A stretch of DNA of 6,251 bases, taken from assembly GCA_025353435.1 (NCBI GenBank), contig JANXQR010000718.1, positions 1 to 6,251 on the forward strand, written 5' to 3'. Numbering within the stretch: position 1 is the first letter of the stretch; every line of letters begins with the position of its first letter. Shown here in pieces: positions 1-6,090 of this stretch. The stretch is from Acidobacteriota bacterium. GTDB taxonomy: Bacteria > Acidobacteriota > Terriglobia > Terriglobales > Acidobacteriaceae. Under the pieces are notes generated by a model. That model was not told where the DNA came from and did no database searches. It was given only the letters and a program-made list of their open reading frames with translations. The position numbers and the translations under genes were made by a program.

Positions 1-142
1 TGTCTTTGAGGTGAATCTCGATTTTGACGACGGACTGTTTCTGTTCGTAGGCGAATTTGGGTAACGGTTCCTGGGCGTGGATGAGGCTCGTGAGCAGGAA
101 GGGCGACAGGATGAGTATGGCAATGGCGCGAATGGGGAACAT
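1..142 (-). CDS. Exported protein of unknown function, N-terminal fragment
   Basis: Only the first 47 codons are in the window; the gene runs off the left edge. The product starts MFPIRAIA and has a classical Sec signal peptide: one positive residue (Arg5), a hydrophobic core at about residues 6-21, and a likely signal peptidase I site after Ile-His-Ala (residue 23). The mature part begins QEPLPKFAYEQ and continues with the hydrophobic-charged run SVVKIEIHLKD. The protein should therefore be periplasmic, secreted or anchored further along. The start is well supported: GGAGG lies 4 bases upstream, and a good promoter ends about 20 bases upstream. The Ser-Val-Val-Lys-Ile stretch faintly resembles the first strand of trypsin-like or HtrA-like proteases, but 24 mature residues are too few to assign a family. 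The existence of the gene is fairly sure; its function is unknown. Confidence 0.8.
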   Translation of the reverse strand, partial: MFPIRAIAILILSPFLLTSLIHAQEPLPKFAYEQKQSVVKIEIHLKD

Positions 143-146
143 CAAT

Positions 147-151
147 CCTCC
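147..151 (-). promoter_or_regulatory. Ribosome binding site of the left-edge gene
   Basis: GGAGG on the minus strand, 4 bases before the ATG at 142. The spacing is a little short but the match to the anti-Shine-Dalgarno sequence is strong. It fixes this start codon. Confidence 0.6.
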
Positions 152-164
152 GGGTCGATCAAGG

Positions 165-193
165 CTTATAGCGCAAGACTTGTTGCGCTTCAA
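165..193 (-). promoter_or_regulatory. Sigma70-like promoter with an inverted repeat in its spacer
   Basis: On the minus strand, the -35 box TTGAAG (188-193) and the -10 box TATAAG (165-170) are separated by exactly 17 bases. They match the consensus at 4 of 6 and 5 of 6 positions. Transcription would start near 158, giving a leader of about 16 bases that contains the ribosome binding site of the gene at 142-1. The arms AGCGCAA (170-176) and TTGCGCT (183-189) form a perfect 7-bp inverted repeat around a 6-base centre. It fills the spacer and touches both boxes, which is where a repressor or a spacer-twisting activator would bind. The boxes and dyad are read directly; their function is inferred. 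Confidence 0.6.
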
Positions 194-327
194 TTCACTC
201 GGCGATCGTGAGGAGTTTTCGAAGTGCTGGTTTTGAATCCTTTGTATGAGCTTAGACGAAAGCTTGCGGCGTGCGTGAGAGGTTTTTGCGTGGCGGGCTT
301 TCTCAACGGAAGGATAGAGACGGTAAA

Positions 328-393
328 GCAGATTCTTCGGCTCACCACCCCCAAACTGAAAGACGTTTGGGGTCCCGTTCGCTCAGAATGACA
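328..393. repeat. Repeat-like palindromic intergenic element
   Basis: A 66-base element lying between two genes that read in the same direction. Its core is a perfect 8-bp stem, CCCCAAAC (349-356) and GTTTGGGG (365-372), around an 8-base loop. A second pair of arms, ATTCT (332-336) and AGAAT (385-389), flanks it. On the minus strand it begins TGTCATTCTGAGCGAA and ends GAAGAATCTGC. I recall these end sequences as a recurrent motif in intergenic regions of many bacterial genomes, often as a fused CATTCTGAGCGAAGCGAAGAATC form; this is memory, not a search. Only one copy is present here. It is probably a REP-like non-coding repeat, and it may also act as a weak terminator for the GH109 gene, though no U-tract follows the hairpin. 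Confidence 0.5.
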
Positions 394-427
394 GCCTCAC
401 AACATTAAGAACTTCTGAGACATGGCA

Positions 428-1789
428 TTAGGTCTGCGTGGCGATTTGCGAGGCGGTGCGGTCCTTCCATTTTCCGCGGGTGAAGTCAGGGAATTTGGCG
501 GGGGCGCTGCCGTTGGCGATCGAGGCTCGGCTGAGCGGGCCGGGGGCTGACCACATGGCCGCATCGTAGACATCCATGTCGGGGACGAGGCCCTGGCGCA
601 TGCACTGCATGAGGCGGTAGAGCATGATGTAGTCCATGCCGCCGTGGCCGCCGAGCTTCTGCGCAATTTCGCCTTCCTGCTTCCAGAGCGGGTGCTGATG
701 CTCCTTGAATGCGTCGATGGTGCCCCAGGCTTCGCCGCCGGGCTGGCCGTCGAAATAAATGCGCGGAGGATAGTCAGCGAACGCGCCCTTGGTGCCGGCG
801 ATGGCGTTGATGCGGTCGTAGGGATGGGGGTTGACGGTGTCGTGCTTGAGGGTGATGGTGAGGCCGTTGGCGGTTTTGATGATGGAGGTGTTCATGTCGC
901 CGTTGATGTAATGCTCGGCCCAGCGCGGATCGGAGGGCGGGATTTTTTCCTTGCGATAGGCATCGAGACCGCGCTGCGGAGTGCTGACGGAGACGATGTA
1001 ATCGAAGCGGTCGCCGCGCTGGATGCCCATGTAGTTGGCGACGGGGCCGAGGCCGTGGGTGGGATAGAGGTTGCCGTTGCGCAGGGTGTGCGCGGTTCGG
1101 CGCCAGAGGCCTTCCCCCTTGTTGGAGAAGAGCTCGTCGCGGAGGTCGTGGATGTAGGCGCCTTCGCCGTAGAGGAGGTCGCCGAAGAGGCCGGCGTGGA
1201 TCATGCGGAGGATGAGGGTTTCGTTGTAGCCGTAGCAGCAGTTTTCAAGCATGGTGCAGTGGCGGCGCGTTTGCTCGGATGTGTCGACGAGCTTCCAACA
1301 GTCTTCGATGGTGCCGGCGGCGGGGACTTCGACCATGGTGTGCTTGCCGTGCTTCATGGCGGCGACGGCCATTTCAACGTGCCAGTTCCACGGGGTGGCG
1401 CTGATGACGAGGTTGAGATCGTCGCGGGCAACGAGGGATTCAAAGGCATGATCGCCGTTGGTGTAGAGCTCGGGTGAGGGCTGGCCGGCTTTGACGACGA
1501 GCGATTGGGCGTGCTCGGCTTTCTCTTTTACGACGTCGCAGAGGGCGAGAATTTTGATGTCGGCGGCGAGGAGATTTTCAAGCAGGCTGGTGCCGCGGCC
1601 GCCGGTACCGATGATGCCAATTTTGGGCTCGGCCGCGGTGTACGGTACGCCGATCATGCAGGTGGCGTGGGGCTTTGCAGACTCAGCTTGGAGGGCGGGG
1701 ATGCTGGCGCCGACGGCGGTGAGGCTGCTGATGCGAAGGAAGTCTCTTCGCGACAAATCATTGAGTAGGTCGGGGGACTCGTCGTGCAT
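428..1789 (-). CDS. Tat-exported GH109 family enzyme, probable alpha-N-acetylgalactosaminidase (Gfo/Idh/MocA fold)
   Basis: This 453-residue protein should hydrolyse terminal alpha-linked GalNAc from glycans. The family uses tightly bound NAD in an oxidation-elimination-addition-reduction mechanism like that of GH4. A twin-arginine signal, SRRDFLR (13-19), is followed by a short hydrophobic stretch and a possible cleavage site near Ala35, so the folded, cofactor-loaded enzyme would be exported by Tat. The Rossmann domain starts at KIGIIGTGGRG, with the dinucleotide loop at 61-66. From memory, the active-site residues of the Elizabethkingia enzyme (Glu149, Tyr179, His228, Tyr307) correspond to Glu182 in LENCCY, Tyr212 in AYIHD, His245 in LYPTHGLGP and Tyr324 in HPYDR. 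The spacings between the first two and the last two are identical. Other family motifs are GHGGMDY (381-387) and PDFTRGKWK near the C-terminus. The frame is open upstream to 1867, but the ATG at 1789 has the good ribosome binding site and gives the Tat motif its normal place. The substrate is inferred: some family members could act on other sugars. Confidence 0.9.
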   Translation of the reverse strand: MHDESPDLLNDLSRRDFLRISSLTAVGASIPALQAESAKPHATCMIGVPYTAAEPKIGIIGTGGRGTSLLENLLAADIKILALCDVVKEKAEHAQSLVVKAGQPSPELYTNGDHAFESLVARDDLNLVISATPWNWHVEMAVAAMKHGKHTMVEVPAAGTIEDCWKLVDTSEQTRRHCTMLENCCYGYNETLILRMIHAGLFGDLLYGEGAYIHDLRDELFSNKGEGLWRRTAHTLRNGNLYPTHGLGPVANYMGIQRGDRFDYIVSVSTPQRGLDAYRKEKIPPSDPRWAEHYINGDMNTSIIKTANGLTITLKHDTVNPHPYDRINAIAGTKGAFADYPPRIYFDGQPGGEAWGTIDAFKEHQHPLWKQEGEIAQKLGGHGGMDYIMLYRLMQCMRQGLVPDMDVYDAAMWSAPGPLSRASIANGSAPAKFPDFTRGKWKDRTASQIATQT

Positions 1790-1794
1790 TATTT

Positions 1795-1800
1795 CTCCTC
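1795..1800 (-). promoter_or_regulatory. Ribosome binding site deciding the GH109 start
   Basis: GAGGAG on the minus strand, with AGGAG 5 bases before the ATG at 1789. The same frame stays open for 26 more codons upstream, so this site is the reason to start at 1789. The extra upstream residues are rich in Cys, His and Pro and would push the Tat motif too far into the protein. Confidence 0.7.
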
Positions 1801-1855
1801 GCGGCGGTGGACCTGAACAGTATGAAAGCACTGTACAGCAGCGAGGGTGGAGGTG

Positions 1856-1886
1856 GTGAAGGGCCAAGGCGGATTTGGACCTTCAC
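1856..1886 (-). terminator. Strong hairpin after the secreted-protein gene
   Basis: The two arms 1856-1867 and 1875-1886 pair over 12 positions with a single G/A mismatch (GTGAAGG-x-CCAA with TTGG-x-CCTTCAC) around a 7-base loop. On the minus strand the hairpin starts 13 bases after the stop codon of the gene at 2397-1900. No U-rich tract follows, so it may be a weak or factor-dependent terminator, or an mRNA-stabilising 3' end. The structure is read directly; the function is inferred. Confidence 0.5.
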
Positions 1887-1899
1887 GCGGACACGGAAT

Positions 1900-2397
1900 T
1901 TACTTTGCAGGAGGGACAGGGATCACGCGGTCGATCCAAAACTGCTTTTCCTTTTCGAACGCGGCTCGGTCTTCGGGCGAGATGCGCACGGTGTCACCGG
2001 TGCCTGCTTTGACCTTGACTACTTTGCGAAGCGCGCCTTCGGGCGAGGTCAGATAGAGAATCTGATCTTTGCTTGTTTCGTCGACGACGAAAATGACAAT
2101 GTCGGTCTTGTTCGTTTCTGAGACGTCGAGTCCCTGAACGTGATTGGGTGTGCGCACCACGCCCTGCAGGACGGGGCTCTCCGCTTCCTTGGCAAGTCCC
2201 AGGAGCGTGGAGATGTGAGGCGGCAGCTTGGAATGGAAGCCTTTCTGAGCGACTATGTCGGCTGCCTGGGCGAACTTTTTCTGCGTATGGGGAGCGGGCG
2301 AATGCTTCGGCTTCGGAGTATCTGCGGGCAGGATTGTGACTGCGAGAACGAGAACCGCGACCAGCCCGACAAAACGACGTGCGAAAGGTGTCGACAC
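1900..2397 (-). CDS. Small secreted protein of unknown function
   Basis: A 165-residue protein I do not recognise. An N-terminal signal peptide is clear: FARR, a hydrophobic core at about residues 9-23, and a likely cleavage near Ala25. A Pro/Lys/His-rich linker (about 26-40) follows. The rest looks like a compact domain with helical segments (41-72, 141-155) and beta-like strands such as DIVIFVVDE (99-107), QILYLTS (112-118) and RKVVKVKAG (124-132). It has no cysteine after the signal, so it is not a lipoprotein and has no disulfides. The start codon is GTG, supported by AGGGGG 5 bases upstream, and no ATG is available nearby. A possible promoter lies at 2427-2456 and a hairpin follows the stop, so it may be a one-gene unit. 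It is probably periplasmic or secreted, perhaps specific to its lineage. Confidence 0.75.
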   Translation of the reverse strand: MSTPFARRFVGLVAVLVLAVTILPADTPKPKHSPAPHTQKKFAQAADIVAQKGFHSKLPPHISTLLGLAKEAESPVLQGVVRTPNHVQGLDVSETNKTDIVIFVVDETSKDQILYLTSPEGALRKVVKVKAGTGDTVRISPEDRAAFEKEKQFWIDRVIPVPPAK

Positions 2398-2402
2398 TAA
2401 AG

Positions 2403-2408
2403 CCCCCT
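2403..2408 (-). promoter_or_regulatory. Ribosome binding site for a GTG start
   Basis: AGGGGG on the minus strand, 5 bases before the GTG at 2397. It supports a GTG start for the secreted protein, whose signal peptide begins right there. Confidence 0.5.
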
Positions 2409-2426
2409 GAATTTGCGCGCTGACTT

Positions 2427-2456
2427 ATTGTCGCAGGAGGCGGGGGTGGCCGCCAA
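2427..2456 (-). promoter_or_regulatory. Possible promoter of the small secreted protein
   Basis: TTGGCG (2451-2456) and GACAAT (2427-2432) on the minus strand, 18 bases apart, each match the sigma70 consensus at 4 of 6 positions. The start would fall near 2420, about 23 bases before the GTG and just upstream of its ribosome binding site. The placement is good but the boxes are weak, so chance remains possible. Confidence 0.3.
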
Positions 2457-2517
2457 TTGCGCTGTCGGTGGAACTGGGGGAGGGATGGACAGCGGGTGAT
2501 GCTGGCCAATTCGTGCG

Positions 2518-2847
2518 CTAGTTGGGGCGCGGGCCGGCTTGGCGCCTAAAGATGCTTGCCAGGCGGAGGAACGGAGTCCGGTTTGCGATGGGCACCAAGA
2601 CGGGAGCGGTCGCGGGGCGCGACGGCCGTGTCCGGTTATGAGTGCGCGAGCGGAAGTCGCAGCTTGTGCAGATAAACCAGCTTCGATATTCGTTGGGCGG
2701 GTGGGGAGTGAGGCAGACCGAAACGGAGTTCTGGTCACACTCGGGGCACTGCAATCCATCGAGAACGCCGCTTGCGACCTGGGTGAGCAGGCGCGTATAG
2801 CCCTCGATAAGCGTACGACTGGCAGAGTCAGAATTCTTTGTAGGCAT
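2518..2847 (-). CDS. Small zinc-ribbon protein of unknown function
   Basis: A 109-residue protein without a signal peptide, so probably cytoplasmic. Residues 10-32 look like an amphipathic helix (RTLIEGYTRLLTQVASGVLD). A probable zinc ribbon follows, with CPEC at 34-37 and CTSC at 60-63, four cysteines about 22 residues apart joined by a beta-like segment (SVSVCLTP, then YRSWFIC). The tail from about residue 70 is rich in Arg and Pro and looks disordered; it could also reflect a frameshift near the end, though I see no better continuation in the other frames. The ATG at 2847 lacks a clear ribosome binding site. A longer open frame overlaps it (2397-2969) but has no recognisable motif, so I prefer this one. 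Zinc ribbons of this size bind nucleic acid or protein partners; the actual role is unknown. Confidence 0.6.
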   Translation of the reverse strand: MPTKNSDSASRTLIEGYTRLLTQVASGVLDGLQCPECDQNSVSVCLTPHPPNEYRSWFICTSCDFRSRTHNRTRPSRPATAPVLVPIANRTPFLRLASIFRRQAGPRPN

Positions 2848-2940
2848 GTGTTTTGACTTGGAAAACCGGTGTCGCAGGGGGATTGGAATTGATTGTGAGA
2901 AGTCAACAATACTAGAGAGAATTGAAACTTTGAAGGGAAT

Positions 2941-2969
2941 TTCTTAAAAATAAATGTCTGCTTGTGCAA
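2941..2969 (-). promoter_or_regulatory. Candidate promoter of the zinc-ribbon gene
   Basis: On the minus strand, TTGCAC (2964-2969) and TAAGAA (2941-2946) are 17 bases apart inside the AT-rich stretch. Both boxes are weak matches. A second -10-like element, TAGTAT, lies at 2909-2914 without a good -35 box, and a -35-like TTGACT lies at 2901-2906 without a good -10 box. The AT-rich region is the likely promoter area, but the exact boxes are uncertain. Confidence 0.25.
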
Positions 2970-3054
2970 AATATGAGCGCCGAAGGGTAAATGGAGTGGT
3001 AGCTGAGGTGAGGCGGTCAGAAGGGATGGACGCGGCGTGATTGATAGAAACAGA

Positions 3055-3088
3055 GAGTCCCAGATCTCAGCGGCGAGACCTGGAACTC
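3055..3088 (-). terminator. Intrinsic terminator of htrA
   Basis: Arms 3055-3068 and 3075-3088 pair over 14 continuous positions on the minus-strand RNA, with two G-U wobbles, around a 6-base loop. The hairpin begins 19 bases after the htrA stop and is followed by UCUGUUUCUAUC, a U-rich though not pure U tract. The geometry fits a rho-independent terminator and marks the end of the transcription unit that includes htrA. Confidence 0.7.
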
Positions 3089-3107
3089 CTGGCGGGGGAA
3101 GTTTTGG

Positions 3108-4670
3108 TTAGTCGTTGCTTTCAGACTGGGCCATGCTCTGGTCGGGGCGAACGGTGCGGTAGCTGGCGTTGCCGCGCGACCAGACGAGGAGGAGCATGTC
3201 CTTGTCAGTTGGGGCAGCGTGGACGGCAGTGGCGAATTGGCTGGCGTCGGTTGCGGGCTTGCGGTTGACTTCCTGGATAATGTCGCCTGGCTGAAGGCCG
3301 GCATCTTCAGCGGGGCTGCCGGGGCGGACTTGCTGGATGACGACGCCCTTGATTGATTCAGGGGCGTTGAGCTGCTGGCGGGTCTGGTCGTCGAGATTGG
3401 CGACGGCGATGCCGATCATGCCCTTTTGCTTGGTGCCGGGATTGTCGCTTGAGGCTTCTTCGCCTTTGGCGTGGTATTGGCCGACGGTGAGATCGAGGCT
3501 CAGGGGCTTGCCTTCGCGGATGACGCCGAGCTTGAGGGCGTTGCCGGGGGACAGCTGGCTGATGACAACCTGGAGCGCACTGGCGTTGACGACTTTTTGG
3601 CCGTTGACCTCGGTGACCACATCGCCTTGCTTCAGGCCGCCTTTGCTGGCCGGAGATTCGGGGGTGACCTGGGAGACGATGGCACCGGATGCTTCTTTCA
3701 GGTTGAAGAATTCCGCATTGGCGGGGGTCACGTCGTTGATGTTGATGCCGAGGTAACCATGGTCGACATGGCCATGCTTGATGATCTGGTCGGTGGTGGC
3801 GCGGACCACTTGCGACGGGATGGCAAAGCCGGCGCCGGCGAAGGAACCGGAGTCCGAGATGATGAAGGTGTTGATGCCGACAAGCTCCCCGCGCGCGTCG
3901 ACCAATGGACCGCCGGAGTTGCCTGGATTGATGGCGGCATCGGTCTGGATGTAGCCACCGGGCTTGCGGGCGTCAGTTGAGTAGGGGTTGGGGCGATTGA
4001 CAGCGCTTACGATGCCGCGGGTGACGGAAAACTGGAAGTAGCCGAAGGGGCTGCCGAAGGCGAGCACCGTTTGGCCGGGCTCGAGCTTGGTGGAATCGCC
4101 CCAGGCCACAGTGGGCAGGTTGGTGGCGTCGATTTTGACCACGGCGAGATCGGTGAGCTTGTCGCGGCCGATGACCTTGGCGTTGAAGACGCGTCGGTCG
4201 TTGAGAGTGACGCGGATCTGGGTGGAGCCATCGACGACGTGCTCGTTGGTGACGATGTAGCCATCAGGCGAGATGATGATGCCGGAGCCGATGCCGTGCT
4301 CAATCTGCGGCTGCTGAGGCATCTGCGGCCCCATTTGGCCGAAGAAGCGGCGCAGGTTGGGCGGGATTTGCTGCATGCGGCCGCCGCCTTCGTCTTCGCC
4401 TTCCTGATCGGTAGGGCGGGAGGTGACGGCAACGTTGACGACGGCTGGAGTGACCTTGGAAGCGACGGCTTCCATGGCGCGGTCAAGCGAGGTGAGAGCG
4501 GACACGCTGTCGTCGCCGAGGGGCATGGCGGCAGCAGCCGACGCAGCCTGAACGCGGCCGAAGCCGACGAACACGGCAGCGCCCAGGATGAAGGCAGCAA
4601 CGACCGCAAGGGGTGCGGAGAGTTTCTTCGCTGTGGCTACTAAATGATTAGTTGATTCAGTCATGGACAT
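3108..4670 (-). CDS. HtrA/Deg-family (Do-like) periplasmic serine protease with two PDZ domains
   Basis: A 520-residue S1C protease that should degrade or refold misfolded envelope proteins. After a short cytoplasmic start comes one hydrophobic segment (about 19-38), either an uncleaved membrane anchor or a signal peptide with an Ala-rich end (VQAASAAAA). The protease domain spans about 65-300. Its catalytic triad is complete: His144 in TNEHVVDG, Asp174 in TDLAVVKID and Ser252 in NPGNSGGPL. A Gly/Met/Pro/Gln-rich insertion at about 91-125 sits where DegP has its LA loop. PDZ1 is about 305-398 (from GYLGI, with KGGLKQGDVV) and PDZ2 about 417-508 (from GMIGI, with AEDAGLQPGDII). This is the usual layout and length for the family. 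The nearest upstream gene is an M56 peptidase 70 bases away and no obvious promoter lies between, so read-through is plausible. DegP, DegQ and MucD-type names cannot be told apart from sequence alone. Confidence 0.95.
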   Translation of the reverse strand: MSMTESTNHLVATAKKLSAPLAVVAAFILGAAVFVGFGRVQAASAAAAMPLGDDSVSALTSLDRAMEAVASKVTPAVVNVAVTSRPTDQEGEDEGGGRMQQIPPNLRRFFGQMGPQMPQQPQIEHGIGSGIIISPDGYIVTNEHVVDGSTQIRVTLNDRRVFNAKVIGRDKLTDLAVVKIDATNLPTVAWGDSTKLEPGQTVLAFGSPFGYFQFSVTRGIVSAVNRPNPYSTDARKPGGYIQTDAAINPGNSGGPLVDARGELVGINTFIISDSGSFAGAGFAIPSQVVRATTDQIIKHGHVDHGYLGININDVTPANAEFFNLKEASGAIVSQVTPESPASKGGLKQGDVVTEVNGQKVVNASALQVVISQLSPGNALKLGVIREGKPLSLDLTVGQYHAKGEEASSDNPGTKQKGMIGIAVANLDDQTRQQLNAPESIKGVVIQQVRPGSPAEDAGLQPGDIIQEVNRKPATDASQFATAVHAAPTDKDMLLLVWSRGNASYRTVRPDQSMAQSESND

Positions 4671-4673
4671 TTT

Positions 4674-4677
4674 CTCC
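4674..4677 (-). promoter_or_regulatory. Ribosome binding site of htrA, two possible starts
   Basis: GGAG on the minus strand lies 3 bases before the ATG at 4670 and 9 bases before a second in-frame ATG at 4664. The second spacing is nearer to normal, so translation may begin at 4664 and the protein would then be 518 residues long. The difference does not affect any domain. Confidence 0.5.
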
Positions 4678-4703
4678 GAGGTGTTGATTTCTCTTCTTTT
4701 GAA

Positions 4704-4718
4704 GTGCGGTGCGGTGCG
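4704..4718. repeat. Short tandem repeat, GTGCG three times
   Basis: Three perfect copies of GTGCG (4704-4718), then a diverged GTGAG, in the 70-base gap between the M56 gene and htrA. It is a small slippage-type repeat. It could change the gap length between strains, but no function can be assigned. Confidence 0.5.
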
Positions 4719-4740
4719 GTGAGCTGCACGAAGGTTCGCG

Positions 4741-6090
4741 TTAAATCTTGATTATCAGCCAGCCGTCGGGGGTGCGGACTACATAGACGGCCTGCACCAC
4801 CCTCGTTTCGCGAATTTGCTGCTGTCTTGAAACTGTGTAGGTCATTCCATCCTGGCTGCGTGTCTCGGTCCATTCGGTCATGACCGTGACGGCGCGGTCG
4901 GAGTAAATGTTGTCTGGCAGAGGGGTTCTAAGGCTGGCCAAACGGGCCGGTTGGAGCTGTGGCAGTGCGCGCCGCTTGTGTATGGCCTTTACGGGGACGG
5001 AATACGGCAGTGATTCGTTGTGCGGCATGACTGCTTTCACCATCGTTGCGGTGCCACCGAGGGCGCCGGCCAGTGCCGCAGGATCAAGCGGGGGGAGGGC
5101 TTGAGCCTGTTGTACAGTGCTGACCGACGGGACAAAGCTGACGAATTGGGGGGCGTGGGCGAGGTTAAGTGTGCATCCAAGTGCGCCGGCAATCAGTGTG
5201 GCGCAGACAGCCAGCGCGGATTTGCGGCCCATGGTGCGCGCGGGCTGGGTGAGAATGCGATGGACGCGGCGAACGAGCTCTGGGCGGCGCTCCCAGGCGC
5301 CTAAAGCGAGGGAGAAGGTGCGGCGCATCAGCGAATATTCGGCCAAATGGGTAAGGCAGAGCGCGTAGGCTTTGCGGCCTGATCCGGAGTTCAGGACGCG
5401 GTCGTCGCAGGCGAGTTCGCGTTCTGCGCAAAGGCGGCGCTCGACCCAGAGCAGCGCGGGATTCAGCGGGAATAGGACGAGGGCCAGCTTCTGCAGGAGA
5501 TTGGTCCAATCGTCGCCGCGGTGGAGGTGCTCGATTTCGTGGATGACGACCTGATGGAGTTCTGATTCCGAGAGGTCTGCGAGAAGCACCGGAGGCACCA
5601 GGATGCGGGGGCGGAAGAAGCCGAGAACGCTGGGGCGGGCGACTTCGTTTGACGCACAAAGCTGAACGTGGCGGTTGCCTGGGGCACGCAGAAGCGGTTC
5701 GAGGTCGGTAGAGGTTTCGACCGGAATGGCGCGACCGGCGAGGGCGTGGAGATGGATGGCGCTGATGATCAGCTGCAGGGCGCGAAAAACGGAAAAGGCC
5801 AGTGAGGCGGCGGCGACGGCGAGGCTCCAGCGGAGATCGAGCTGGATCGGATGTGGAGTGAGATGCTGTCCGCCCCGGTTGGTGGTGATGAAGGGAAGGA
5901 GATGAAGCAAAGCCAGCAGGATGAACACGTTGAGCCAGATGATGGAGCGAGCCGCGGCGCTGAGGCCCGGAAACAGACGAAGGCAGATGACTACCAGAGA
6001 GGCCAGAAGCGCCCCTTGCCAGATGGCGGAGATGAGAGCGCCGGTGGCTTCGGCCGACAGGTGCGAAAAGAGGTTGACGAGCTGGCTCAT
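4741..6090 (-). CDS. M56 family membrane metallopeptidase, BlaR1/MecR1-like, without a penicillin-binding sensor
   Basis: A 449-residue membrane protease. In BlaR1/MecR1 systems such proteins sense a signal outside the cell and trigger loss of the BlaI/MecI repressor. Likely membrane segments are at about 17-40, 48-69, 87-112 and, after the catalytic part, 290-312. The zinc site HEIEH is at 184-188, inside VVIHEIEHLHRGDDW; the downstream RELACDD (224-230) carries the Glu that the family usually uses as third ligand. The upstream SVLGFFRPRILVP (154-166) is also typical of M56. The extracytoplasmic tail (about 313-449) is only 137 residues and lacks SxxK, SDN and KTG motifs, so it does not bind beta-lactams the way BlaR1 does. 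It ends in a compact region (YTVSRQQQIRETR, then VYVVRTPDGWLIIKI). The ATG overlaps the repressor's TGA as ATGA, with GAGGAG 8 bases upstream. This implies translational coupling. The signal sensed is unknown. Confidence 0.9.
   Translation of the reverse strand: MSQLVNLFSHLSAEATGALISAIWQGALLASLVVICLRLFPGLSAAARSIIWLNVFILLALLHLLPFITTNRGGQHLTPHPIQLDLRWSLAVAAASLAFSVFRALQLIISAIHLHALAGRAIPVETSTDLEPLLRAPGNRHVQLCASNEVARPSVLGFFRPRILVPPVLLADLSESELHQVVIHEIEHLHRGDDWTNLLQKLALVLFPLNPALLWVERRLCAERELACDDRVLNSGSGRKAYALCLTHLAEYSLMRRTFSLALGAWERRPELVRRVHRILTQPARTMGRKSALAVCATLIAGALGCTLNLAHAPQFVSFVPSVSTVQQAQALPPLDPAALAGALGGTATMVKAVMPHNESLPYSVPVKAIHKRRALPQLQPARLASLRTPLPDNIYSDRAVTVMTEWTETRSQDGMTYTVSRQQQIRETRVVQAVYVVRTPDGWLIIKI

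Larger units (their letters stand above)
2848..3107. other. Intergenic region with an AT-rich leader
   Basis: This 260-base gap separates htrA from the zinc-ribbon gene. The half near htrA holds that gene's terminator. The stretch from about 2880 to 2975 is clearly richer in A and T than anything else in the window and includes runs such as TTAAAAATAAAT. It probably carries the promoter of the zinc-ribbon gene plus a long untranslated leader of about 85 bases. I see no coding sequence or known riboswitch fold. Confidence 0.5.

Noticed and set aside
644..1477. 277-codon open frame on the plus strand
   Set aside because: It lies entirely antisense to the GH109 gene, is very rich in Gly, Ala, Val and Asp, and has no recognisable motif. 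Long antisense frames are common in GC-rich DNA.
1827..1837. Eleven bases upstream of the GH109 gene (containing the CTGTACAG palindrome) match, in reverse, 5111-5121 inside the M56 gene; considered as a shared BlaI operator
   Set aside because: An 11-base match is expected by chance in a window of this size, one copy is inside a coding region, and the site does not have the usual two-armed BlaI operator shape.
1804..1860. Promoter for the GH109 gene
   Set aside because: The best pair (TTCACC and TGTACA, 17 apart on the minus strand) matches the consensus too poorly to list.
2397..2969. 190-codon open frame overlapping the zinc-ribbon gene
   Set aside because: It has a low-complexity Ala/Pro/Arg/Ser composition, no motif, and runs through the AT-rich leader. 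The overlapping frame has paired CxxC motifs.
4671..4740. Separate promoter for htrA in the gap after the M56 gene
   Set aside because: No credible -35/-10 pair was found there; read-through or a promoter inside the M56 gene is possible.
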